Part shown: piece by piece, positions 1-7,918 of the stretch
Layout of the letters: each line of letters begins with the position of its first letter
Numbering within the stretch: position 1 is the first letter of the stretch
Assembly (NCBI GenBank): GCA_963733145.1
Contig: CAVTCJ010000003.1
Span: forward strand, 186,001-250,000
Length of the DNA: 64,000 nucleotides
From: JAHIKV01 sp963733145
GTDB lineage: Bacteria; Planctomycetota; Planctomycetia; Pirellulales; Thermoguttaceae
Direction: 5' to 3'
Translations under genes and position numbers: made by a program
The notes under the pieces: model-generated
What the model was told of the DNA's origin: nothing
The model's database searches: none
What the model saw: only the letters and a program-made list of their open reading frames with translations

Positions 1-57
1 GCTATTGTTGAGTACGGAAAACCGCCGTAACAAGGCGCCCTAACCGATTGCGGTATT

Positions 58-79
58 GTAGGAGGCGACTCCCATCGCC
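58..79. repeat. single arm of the GTAGGAGGCGAC repeat
   Basis: One arm of the repeat whose full inverted form lies at 21578-21646 (GTAGGAGGCGAC followed by a GTCGCC-like end). Here it is directly upstream of the methyltransferase start, so its GGAGG may double as ribosome binding material, although the spacing to the ATG is long. Confidence 0.6.
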
Positions 80-87
80 GCCGTCCC

Positions 88-942
88 ATGCAACACGAGC
101 AATTCCAACTCCACGCCGAAGTCGAGGACCGACACTGGTGGTTCGTCGCCCGGCGGCGGATTCTCTGCCGGCTGATCGAAGAGCTCCTGCCGCCCGACCC
201 GGCGGCGACCGTGGTGGACGTGGGCTGCGGGACCGGCGGAAACATCGCCGCGCTGGCCGGCCGCTATCGCTGCGTGGGCATCGACACCTCGGCCGAGGCG
301 ATCGAATTGGCCCGGCAGAGGTTTCCGCAGGTGCAATTCATCGCCGGCCGCGCCCCGCAAGACCTGGGCGGATTGGCCGGCGAGGCCCGGCTGGTCATGC
401 TGACCGACGTGCTGGAACACGTCGCCGACGACCGGGCGATGTTCGCCGAGCTTTTCGCGGCGGCCGCTCCGGGCTGCTGCTTCCTCGTCACCGTCCCAGC
501 CGACATGTCGCTCTGGAGCGAGCACGACGAATCGTTCGGCCACTATCGCCGCTACGACCCAGACCAACTAGCAGACGTTTGGAAGGACCTGCCGGCAACG
601 ACCTTGCTGCTTTCCTATTTTAACTCCCGGCTGTTGCCCCTCGTGCGGCTATCGCGGGCGTGGAGTCGCCGTCGCGGCCGCTCCGCCGGTCGGGCAGGCA
701 CCGATTTCTGGCTCCCCAACCGCCCGGTAAACTCGCTCCTGACCGCCCTCTTCGCCGGCGAGTCGAAGCGGCTGAGCGCGGCCCTTCGTCGGCGGATTCA
801 GGACCCCCGTAGGTTATGCTTTAGCATAACGCCTCCCGATGGATCCAGCATTGAAGGAACCGATGTTATGCTAAAGCATAACCTACCGGCATATCGTGCG
901 GGGGTCAGCCTGGTGGCCATCGTCCGGCGAGAAGCGGAATAG
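88..942 (+). CDS. class I SAM-dependent methyltransferase
   Basis: A cytosolic methyltransferase of 284 residues; the substrate is unknown. Residues 43-50 (VVDVGCGTGG) form the glycine-rich SAM-binding motif I. A following acidic strand end (GIDTSAEAIELAR) and MLTDVLEHV around residue 110 match motifs of the Methyltransf_11/23 families. The N-terminal HWWFVARRRI is typical of methyltransferases linked to cell-surface sugar or lipid modification. Near the C-terminus, residues about 241-266 are encoded by a palindromic repeat (809-886) of 78 bp that keeps the frame. Without it the tail would read like an ordinary family member ending in SLVAIVRR. The ATG at 88 begins the conserved N-terminus. 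Confidence 0.85.
   Translation: MQHEQFQLHAEVEDRHWWFVARRRILCRLIEELLPPDPAATVVDVGCGTGGNIAALAGRYRCVGIDTSAEAIELARQRFPQVQFIAGRAPQDLGGLAGEARLVMLTDVLEHVADDRAMFAELFAAAAPGCCFLVTVPADMSLWSEHDESFGHYRRYDPDQLADVWKDLPATTLLLSYFNSRLLPLVRLSRAWSRRRGRSAGRAGTDFWLPNRPVNSLLTALFAGESKRLSAALRRRIQDPRRLCFSITPPDGSSIEGTDVMLKHNLPAYRAGVSLVAIVRREAE
809..886. repeat. palindromic element inside the methyltransferase gene
   Basis: Perfect 22-bp inverted arms lie at 809-830 and 865-886, beginning GTAGGTTATGCTTTAGC and ending in its reverse complement, around a 34-bp loop. The length is 78 bp, exactly 26 codons, and it leaves the reading frame open. The same terminal sequence bounds the 300-bp element at 59120-59419. Confidence 0.9.
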
Positions 943-967
943 GCGGCAATTCTATACACGCTGGCCT

Positions 968-1040
968 CATTTAGCCCCCCGTGAATACACGGGGGGCAGA
1001 GCGGTGAGAAAACACCGGACCATACCCCCGGTGTATTGTA
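968..1040. repeat. TTTAGCCCCC...GGGGGCTAAA family repeat, copy 1
   Basis: Imperfect palindrome that begins CATTTAGCCCCCCGTG and carries CCCCCGGTGTATT near its end. Sister copies lie at 2456-2541, 39320-39407 and 45028-45107. It lies just beyond the 3' end of the PEP-CTERM gene; a second copy in the same orientation lies upstream of that gene. Confidence 0.85.
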
Positions 1041-1054
1041 GTAAAACCACCCGC

Positions 1055-2287
1055 TCAGCCCTTCCGCCATCGCCGCCAACCGCCGGCAACGAGCAACCCG
1101 AAAAGCCCCGCACCCAAGAGAGCGAAAGTGGAAGGCTCGGGAATCGTGAGTGAGTAGAGGACTCCGCAGTTGAGGTCGCCGCCGTACCTTGATACGCCAT
1201 AGAGCTTGGAGCCGTCGGTCGTGAGTCCGCCCATCAGGTACTCATCCGCTTCGGTTGAATTAAATGAGTGCAAAACGCTATATCCCGTGCCGTCGGTGTC
1301 GATCTGAAAGATTACCCCGCGATCATTCTCTCCGCCTTTCAGAGTCTTCCCATAGAGTGTTGATCCGCTGAACGTAAGGCCCGCGTCTGGGCGCTCACCG
1401 TCCTCTCCGTCAAAGGAATGGAGGACGGCGAATCCAGTTCCATCAACGTCTATTTTAAAAATCGTGCCAGCATCAAATTCTCCGCCCCACTCGGTGGTTC
1501 CATATAGCGTGGAACCGACCAGCAGCAGTCCGCCGCAAAAGCTCGCCGGGCTGTTGCCGTCGTCGCCGTCGAATGAATGGAGGACGTTGAATCCAGTGCC
1601 GTTGGGGTTGATTGCATAAATTGCACCTTTGCCATAGTCCCCACTCAGTTCCGTGGTGCCAAACAGTATTGAGCCGTTGGTGGTCAGAGGTCCCGCGGCA
1701 ATGTCAGACGCTTCGCCGCTATCGAAGGAATGCAACTCGGTATATCCGTTCCCGCTAACATCAAGAGCATAAATACTTCCCGCGCCGTAATCTCCACCAT
1801 ACACCGTCGTGCCATACAAGGTCGATCCAATAAGAGTAAGCCGGCTCCTACGATCACCCGCTAATGCCGAGGATGGGTTAGGACCAAAGGCGTGCAAAAC
1901 GTCTAGGTGACCCACGGTGTTAATCCGATAGACGGATCCTCCGTAATGATCACGATCAAAACCATCCTTGGTCGTGCCATAAAACCATTCCCCGTCGGAA
2001 ATCAAACCGTTGATGGGACTGCATCCAACATCAAACGTATTAAAAAAGGAATGTATTGGTATGTAGTCGCTTCCATCGGAATCGATCTTGAAGACACATC
2101 CAAGACCACTATCAAAAGTTGTAGTGCCATAAATCGTCGAGCCGATCAGAATAAGCTCTCCATTCGGATATCCTCCGTTCGACAATGAAAATGTATGCAG
2201 GATGGTGAAATCGCCGGCCCCTTGGGCAATGGGCGACACCCAGGCCGCAAACAACAACGCCAACAAACCGACAAGATTCCGTCGCAT
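1055..2287 (-). CDS. exported tandem-repeat protein with PEP-CTERM sorting signal
   Basis: A 410-residue exported protein. An N-terminal signal peptide (NLVGLLALLFAAWVSPIAQG) is followed by about seven copies of a unit of roughly 50 residues with the pattern LHSF, G, L-x-GSTLYGTT, GG and G-x-IFKID-x-DGTG. This is the Gloeo/Verruco repeat (TIGR03803), presumably a beta-propeller-like fold. The C-terminus has PEPSTFALLGAGLFGL, a hydrophobic stretch and a final RRWRKG, the tripartite PEP-CTERM signal read by exosortase. The protein is probably processed and released at the envelope. AAGGAG lies 6 nt before the ATG. Direct copies of one repeat family flank the gene, making it a self-contained cassette. 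No ligand can be named. Confidence 0.85.
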   Translation of the reverse strand: MRRNLVGLLALLFAAWVSPIAQGAGDFTILHTFSLSNGGYPNGELILIGSTIYGTTTFDSGLGCVFKIDSDGSDYIPIHSFFNTFDVGCSPINGLISDGEWFYGTTKDGFDRDHYGGSVYRINTVGHLDVLHAFGPNPSSALAGDRRSRLTLIGSTLYGTTVYGGDYGAGSIYALDVSGNGYTELHSFDSGEASDIAAGPLTTNGSILFGTTELSGDYGKGAIYAINPNGTGFNVLHSFDGDDGNSPASFCGGLLLVGSTLYGTTEWGGEFDAGTIFKIDVDGTGFAVLHSFDGEDGERPDAGLTFSGSTLYGKTLKGGENDRGVIFQIDTDGTGYSVLHSFNSTEADEYLMGGLTTDGSKLYGVSRYGGDLNCGVLYSLTIPEPSTFALLGAGLFGLLVAGGWRRWRKG

Positions 2288-2455
2288 GGTTGCTCCTTGA
2301 AGAACAAGAGACGATCCCCCGGCAACACCCCCTGGGCGTCATACTCCACCCAGTTTAACTGATCGACCGCGAATGTCAACCTTCAATAAAGCAAGAATTT
2401 TGGGCCGAATTGAGGCCGACGGATTCACCCACTCACCACGAGGACGCGCGGACAC

Positions 2456-2541
2456 CATTTAGCCCCCCGTGAATACACGGGGAGCAGAGCGGGAGAAAAC
2501 GCCAACCCATGCCCCCGGTGTATTCACCGGGGGCTAAATGG
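2456..2541. repeat. TTTAGCCCCC family repeat, copy 2
   Basis: Inverted repeat with outer arms CATTTAGCCCCC and GGGGGCTAAATG, the best-preserved copy of the family. It lies upstream of the PEP-CTERM gene and in the same orientation as the copy at 968. The rest of the gap 2288-2697 shows no gene. Confidence 0.9.
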
Positions 2542-2697
2542 TGAAAGTCGCGGAGAAATTCTCGGACAACGTCCCGTCTCGGTTCGGCGCGAAATGGAAA
2601 TGTCGTCGTAATCCACTTATAGAATTCTCATCGTTTGGGGGATGATTCTAATCCAGCCGACCGAGAATTTACATTCCAACCGGTTCGAGACGGGGTG

Positions 2698-3567
2698 TCA
2701 ATTGTTGAGCAACATGACCGCCGGACGGCCTACGGTCAGCAGCAGCGCTGCCAGAAGCGCCGGCAGATGGATCAGCGACATTCGCCACAACCGGCGGGCG
2801 TTAGCGTCGGCCGGGACGGCGAGAAACCGGGCGGCAAGTGCCAGATGAACCAATCCCAGCGAGAGGGCGATCGCCAGGTACGGCCAGCCGATCGTGGCCA
2901 GCGTCGCCGGAAGCAGGCTGGCCAAGAGGAGCCCCGCGGCGCCGATCAGGGCCGACCAGCCGGTCAGCCGGCCCGACGGGTCCGCCACGGCGGCCACCTG
3001 CACTCGGCCCAGGGCGTACTCGTCGCGATAGATCCAGCCGATCGCCGCCGTGTGGGGAAGCTGCCAGAAAAAGACGATGCCGAACAGACCCAGCGAGACC
3101 GGAGTCAAAATGGCGCCGGCCGTCGCGGCGCCGATCAGCACGGGCAGCGCGCCCGCCACGGCGCCGACCGGCGTGTGCCAGGGGCTGGAGAGTTTCAGCG
3201 GGGTGTAGACGAGCACGTAGATGACCCAACTCAGCCCGGCCAGAAGCGCGGCCGGCAGCGGGGTCAAGGCGGCCAGACAAACCATGCCCGCCAGGGACGT
3301 GACGGCGGCGAACACGCCCGCCTGCCGGGCGGACATGCGGTGTGAGGGCAACGGGCGCGAGGCGGTCCGGGCCATCAGTGCGTCCCGCCGGAGTTCGATG
3401 AGCTGATTCATGGCCGAGGCGCCGACGATCAACAGTGCGGTGCCCAGCATGGCGTACGTCAGCAAAGTCCACGGCGGCTGTTCGGCGGCGGTCAGGGCGG
3501 CGGTGGCCATAGAGAACAGCACCGCGAGCAGGAGACCCGGCCGAAGCAGTTGCCAATAGACGCTCAT
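2698..3567 (-). CDS. ctaB: heme O synthase (protoheme IX farnesyltransferase)
   Basis: A 289-residue, highly hydrophobic UbiA-family prenyltransferase of the inner membrane. It adds a farnesyl group to heme b to make heme o for terminal oxidases. The first diphosphate-binding motif region is NQLIELRRDALMARTASRPL (about residues 54-73), matching the CtaB hallmark RTxxRPLP. Of the usual acidic triplet, one position is Arg (ELRRD where ERDxD is common), a small oddity in the active site. YTPLKLSSPWHTPVGAVAGALPVL and FFWQLPHTAAIGWIYRDEYA are also classic CtaB signatures. No other cytochrome-oxidase gene is visible next to it. Confidence 0.88.
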   Translation of the reverse strand: MSVYWQLLRPGLLLAVLFSMATAALTAAEQPPWTLLTYAMLGTALLIVGASAMNQLIELRRDALMARTASRPLPSHRMSARQAGVFAAVTSLAGMVCLAALTPLPAALLAGLSWVIYVLVYTPLKLSSPWHTPVGAVAGALPVLIGAATAGAILTPVSLGLFGIVFFWQLPHTAAIGWIYRDEYALGRVQVAAVADPSGRLTGWSALIGAAGLLLASLLPATLATIGWPYLAIALSLGLVHLALAARFLAVPADANARRLWRMSLIHLPALLAALLLTVGRPAVMLLNN

Positions 3568-3902
3568 TAGGGAAACCGTTTAGGGGGTTCGCAGCGCAAA
3601 AGGTATGGTCCCATTTTCGCGGTAGTTGAGTGTTTTTCCAAGGCGCCATCTTTGACGCTGTAAATATCGGGAGAGTCCCCGGCGAACGCTTGCCGTGCTA
3701 ATGTACATACCGATTGTGGATATTACGGTATAATATGGCCCAGGGCCATTGCACCCGGTCGAGCTGGATATGACACTAACCCGACATACATAATTGGGTT
3801 TTGAGGTCGATTGGCGCGATCGTTCTGATTGCGAGCCACAAACCACCCTTCTTGGTAGCATTGACTTGCTCTATGCATGAGATATTATAGTATATATGCT
3901 GA
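3568..3902. other. intergenic region without a recognised gene
   Basis: This 335-bp gap between the divergent ctaB and kinase genes is somewhat AT-rich near 3880-3900. It probably holds both promoters. I see no repeat of the window's main families and no convincing small gene. Confidence 0.5.
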
Positions 3903-3932
3903 GTGCTGCACCCCCCGCGTAAGGACATTGTT

Positions 3933-6138
3933 TTGACTCTTCCGATTAGTCACCAAACGCAAAATGGCGCCCCGTCGGCCGAAGGAGAACTAGCTCGTTC
4001 GGAGCGGCGGCGGATCTGGTTCTGTCTCCTTGTCGGGCTGGCGGGGATAGCGATTACCCTATTCTTGTCTCAGCTGCTGCGAACACAGGAACACGAGTTT
4101 ATTGCAATACATTTTCGGCACGACGCCGAGCGGCGCATCGCGGCAATTCAGCAAGCGGCCAACGACCGATTGAGCGTCATCAACATCGTCGAGGCGTTCT
4201 ATGCCGGCTCCGAATCGGTGGAGCGGAGTGAATTCCATACCTTCACCGAGCCGCTCCTGCAGAGATTCCAAGGTGTCCGGGCACTCGGGTGGGCGCCATT
4301 GGTGCCGGCGGATGAACGCGGGACCCAGGAGAAAGCCGTCCGCGAGGCCGGTTTTCCAAATTACCGCATCACTGAGCAGGACGACCAGGGAAAATACGTT
4401 CCCGCGGGCAAACGCGCCGAATACTGTCCGGTCGTGTATATCGAACCTTATGAAAAATACATGTTGCTGATGGGTTTCGATCTCCGTTCGGACCCGGCGT
4501 GCCGCGATGCCATCGAAAGGGCGATGGCCACCGGGCGTCAGGCCGCAGCCGTCTGTACGCCGATGGGCAAGGACGCGACCGGCGGCAAGTGGTTCTACGT
4601 CGTGGCGCCGATCCCTAAGTCGGGCACAACTGCCCGACCTTCGGACAAGCGTCCCGCAATCGCCGGTTTTGTATTTGGGGTCTTCGACATTAATGCGATT
4701 GTGGAAGAGACGCTTAAGGAGCTTCCACCGGTGGGGATCGACGTGATCATTCGCGAGCCTCCGGACACGGGCTCGCGGCCGATCTGTACCCGGCTTTCTC
4801 CGCTGCACTTCCGCGATAATCTCACCAATCCGACCGCCGAACCGGCGAAGCCGTCCGCGACCCTGAAGCCCTTTATCGGCATACTGAAGGCAGTCGACCG
4901 CCAAGGGCAGATCGAGTGCATCCCCATGAAAGCATATTTATCGCAGTACCAGACATGGGGACCTGCGCTGGCGCTGCTGGCGGGACTGGTGATTACCGTG
5001 TTGCTGGTGGGGTTGCTGTTTTTGCTCACCGGGCGGACTGCCCGCGTCCGTCGCCTGGCGGCACAGCGGACCCAGGAACTGCGGGCCAGCGAGCAGCGTT
5101 TCCGCCGCCTGGTGGAGAACGCCGGCGACGCCTTCTTCCTGCACGAGATAGACGGGCGGATTCTCGACATGAACAAGGCGGCCGGCGAGTCCCTGGGATA
5201 TTCCCGCGACGAATTGTTGCAGATGAATGTCTCTGATCTTGACGTGAACTTCATCTCCGACAAGCTCGTTGACTACCACACTCTCCCCGAAGCTGAATAT
5301 CCGGTCACCATCAGCAGCGTTCATCGCCGCAAGGACGGCAGCACTTTTCCCGTGGAAGTCCGCCTGGCTCCGATCAACGTGGGCAACAAGCGCCTCATTC
5401 TCGGTTTGGCCCGCGACATCACCGAACGCAAACTGGCAGAGAAGAAGCTCCACGACGAGCAACGGCTATTGCGGGAGATGCTCGACCTGATGGAACAGGA
5501 CCGCAAGCTGGTGGCCTATGAAATCCACGACGGCCTGGCGCAGCAATTGACCGGCGCAGATGCAGTTCCAGTCCGTCGAGCATTTGCTGGACAAGAATCC
5601 GTCCGCCGCGCGAAAAGTCTTGGACAAAGCCCTGCAACTCCTCCAAGAGGCGATGGCCGAGGCCCGCCGGCTGATCGGCGGATTGCGGCCGCCGGTTCTC
5701 GACCAGTCCGGGATCGTGGCGGCAGTGGAGGATTTTATCTCCGGCTGTCGAAAACACGACGGGCCGGATATCGAGTTCGTCAACCATCTGGCGCCGCGAC
5801 GCTTTGCCCCGCTGCTGGAAAGCGCCGTCTTCCGCATCGTGCAGGAATCGCTGACCAATGCCTGCCGCCACAGCCAAAGTGAAAAAGTCCGCGTCGAATT
5901 GGGGCTCGCCGGAGACCGCCTGCGGATCGACGTGCAGGACTGGGGCATCGGCTTCGACCCGGATCAGGTGGGCGGCGGCCACTTCGGCCTGTGGGGAATC
6001 CGCGAACGGGCCAGGCTGCTGGGCGGCTCGGCTGAAATCGAATCCTCCCCGGAACGTGGAACGCATATCCACGTCGAACTCCCCTTGCTCACCCCGGTCG
6101 AAAACGGGAACGGCGCCGGCAACGGACAATCACACTAA
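3933..6138 (+). CDS. CHASE-PAS sensor histidine kinase (one frame break)
   Basis: A membrane sensor kinase of about 735 residues. Order: a transmembrane helix (WFCLLVGLAGIAITLFLSQL), an extracytoplasmic CHASE domain, a second helix (about residue 350), a PAS domain (RLVENAGDAFFLHEIDGRIL), a HisKA_3 phosphoacceptor (EIHDGLAQQLT, His at 5524-5526) and an HATPase_c domain. The reading frame changes at about 5555-5562, between LAQQLTG and MQFQSVEHLL, so the kinase is split into 3933-5555 and 5560-6138 unless corrected. HisKA_3 kinases normally pair with NarL-type regulators; none is adjacent, so it looks orphan. I prefer the TTG at 3933, preceded by AAGGA 7 nt upstream; a GTG at 3903 is also in frame. 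The ligand is unknown. Confidence 0.85.
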
Positions 6139-6264
6139 CCCGGATTATTCATAAACACGAAGGAACATTGTCATTCTGAGCGCAGCGAAGAATCTGGGCT
6201 GTTTGCGGCGCATCGGAGATCCTTCGCTGCGCTCAGGATGACGTTTATGAATAATCCGGGCTAA
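6136..6264. mobile_element. MITE-like element with IS1380-like ends
   Basis: About 129 bp with terminal inverted repeats CCCGGATTATTCATAAA and TTTATGAATAATCCGGG, and an inner palindrome (CATTCTGAGCGCAGCGAAG against CTTCGCTGCGCTCAGGATG). A near-identical copy lies inverted at 39180-39309. The ends match those of the deleted IS1380-family element at 61541-62422, so the element can be read as a non-autonomous derivative. Confidence 0.8.
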
Positions 6265-6398
6265 TCCAGATTATTCAGTGCGCCGGGACGGATTGGCGAG
6301 AGTGCCAACACTAGCCCGAAGCGCAAGCGAGGGCAAGTCGTTGTGCCACCCTCGCTTGCGCTTTCGGGCTAGTGTTTGCACATGAATAATCCCGGCTA
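6262..6398. mobile_element. second MITE-like element in tandem
   Basis: The ends are CCAGATTATTCA and TGAATAATCCCGG. The core is a separate palindrome, TAGCCCGAAGCGCAAGCGAG against CTCGCTTGCGCTTTCGGGCTA. It abuts the preceding element and shares its terminal motif but not its core. Its last bases supply the TAG stop of the neighbouring minus-strand gene. Confidence 0.75.
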
Positions 6399-7658
6399 CG
6401 CTTCCATCGCCGTCAACTCTTCCGCCAACACCCGCAGGAACGGCTCCACGTCGGTCACCAGCCCGGTGGTCTGAAACGAGCCGCGGTCCGATAGCTTGAT
6501 GACCGCCGAGGGGTTGATGTCCACGCAGACGACCTTCACCGAGGCGGGCAGCAGATTGCCCACCGCCACCGAGTGCAGCGTGGTGGCGATCATCAGGCAG
6601 AAGGAAATGCCGCGGATCTTCTCCCGCATCATCTGCTGGGCGACCTGGGAGTCGGTAATCACGTCGGGCAAGGGACCGTCGTCGCGGATGCTCCCGGCCA
6701 GCAGGAAATCGACGTTGTTCCGCACGCATTCGTACATGATGCCGGAGGTCAACAGGCCGCTCTCCACGGCTTGCCGGATGCCGCCGGCGCGGCGGATGCG
6801 GTTGATCGCCCGCAGGTGGTGCTCGTGTCCCGCCTCGGCCTGCCGGCCTTCTTCCAGATAGACGCCCAGGCTGGTGCCGTAGAGGGCCTGTTCGATGTCG
6901 TGAGTGGCCAGGGCGTTGCCGGCGAAGAGCAGGTTGATGTAGCCGCGGCGGATCAGTTCCCGGACCCACTTGCCGCTGCCGGTATGCACGATGGCCGGCC
7001 CGCCGACCAGCAACGTCTTGCCGCCGGCGGCGCGGGTTTCCAGCAATGTTGCGGCGATGTCGTGGATGGCGATCCCCTTGGGCTTCTCGGTCGAGACGTT
7101 GCTCTCCATGAAGGCGAAGCCGTGCGACTCGCGGGAGCGCTCCTGCGGAAAGACGCGGACGCCGGCGTGGCCGACGACGATCTGTTCGCCCTTCCGAACT
7201 ACGTTCATCGGCAGGCAGCGGGCCGTGCCGGCGGCCGGATCGGCCAAAATGCCGCAGTCCATTTCCTGATCGGCTACCGGGGTCCACTTCCCGTTCAAGC
7301 GGACTTCGGTCCGTTGATTGGTGGTGCTGTAAAAGTCCTCGGGAAAAGCCCCCACCACGTCGGCCGCGGTAAGCGTGCAATCCTGGGCCGTGGTGGGCCG
7401 GGCGCCGTGATCGGCGATCTGCGACAGGATGTGGTCCAGCGTCTTTCGGTCCGACGCCCGGACCGCGATCAGGGCGTAGCTGGGGTCCTGGCTGGCCTGG
7501 CCAATCTTCACCCGCTTGATCTGAAAGTCGCCGCCGCCGTTCAGAATAACGTCGAGGACCTTGGGCAAGATCAGGCTGTCGATGATGTGGCCGCTGAGTT
7601 CGACTTCTTCCACGACTACTGGCGACTGAATGCGCTCGGGCGCCGGCTGGCGAACCAT
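6396..7658 (-). CDS. TIGR00300/LOR-SDH domain protein, possible ornithine cyclodeaminase
   Basis: A 420-residue soluble protein. The sequence matches the TIGR00300 family, which carries the conserved domain once named for the lysine-ketoglutarate reductase/saccharopine dehydrogenase bifunctional enzyme. The start VEVELSGHIIDSLILPKVLD, the central LVGGPAIVHTGSGKW and the C-terminal VCVDINPSAVIKLSDRGS are family hallmarks. Archaeal and cyanobacterial relatives are linked to ornithine cyclodeaminase activity (ornithine to proline plus ammonia), so amino-acid catabolism is likely but unproven here. GAGGA lies 6 nt before the ATG. The stop codon lies in the end of a MITE-like element, so the last residues may have changed when it inserted. 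Confidence 0.75.
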   Translation of the reverse strand: MVRQPAPERIQSPVVVEEVELSGHIIDSLILPKVLDVILNGGGDFQIKRVKIGQASQDPSYALIAVRASDRKTLDHILSQIADHGARPTTAQDCTLTAADVVGAFPEDFYSTTNQRTEVRLNGKWTPVADQEMDCGILADPAAGTARCLPMNVVRKGEQIVVGHAGVRVFPQERSRESHGFAFMESNVSTEKPKGIAIHDIAATLLETRAAGGKTLLVGGPAIVHTGSGKWVRELIRRGYINLLFAGNALATHDIEQALYGTSLGVYLEEGRQAEAGHEHHLRAINRIRRAGGIRQAVESGLLTSGIMYECVRNNVDFLLAGSIRDDGPLPDVITDSQVAQQMMREKIRGISFCLMIATTLHSVAVGNLLPASVKVVCVDINPSAVIKLSDRGSFQTTGLVTDVEPFLRVLAEELTAMEA

Positions 7659-7802
7659 AAATCCTCGCTGTAAAAAATATCCCTGTTTTTCCCCGTTTCA
7701 CGCACCCGCAGCCTAGCAAAACCCCCGCCGCACGTCAATCGTGCGGCGGGCGAAGGCTTTGCCGATGCCGCCCCGCCCGATAGAATGTTGCTGTTGTCAG
7801 AA

Positions 7803-7884
7803 GTAGGGTGGGTCAAGCGCAGCGCAGCCCCACCACCGTCTTTCCCGCACTTGGTGGGGCCGCGCTGCGCTTGACCCACCCTAC
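7803..7884. repeat. GTAGGGTGGG...CCCACCCTAC repeat, copy 1
   Basis: Palindrome with arms GTAGGGTGGGTCAAGCGCAG and CTGCGCTTGACCCACCCTAC. Other copies: 29593-29629 (half), 47801-47882, 50219-50301 and 52153-52235. It lies between the divergent TIGR00300 gene and recG, so it is not simply a terminator. Confidence 0.9.
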
Positions 7885-7918
7885 GCGGACCTCCCGCAAC
7901 GCAAACTAAAATACCGGC

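Noticed and set aside
3580..3861. A 93-codon frame between ctaB and the kinase
   Set aside because: No conserved text and no ribosome site; it probably overlaps promoters.
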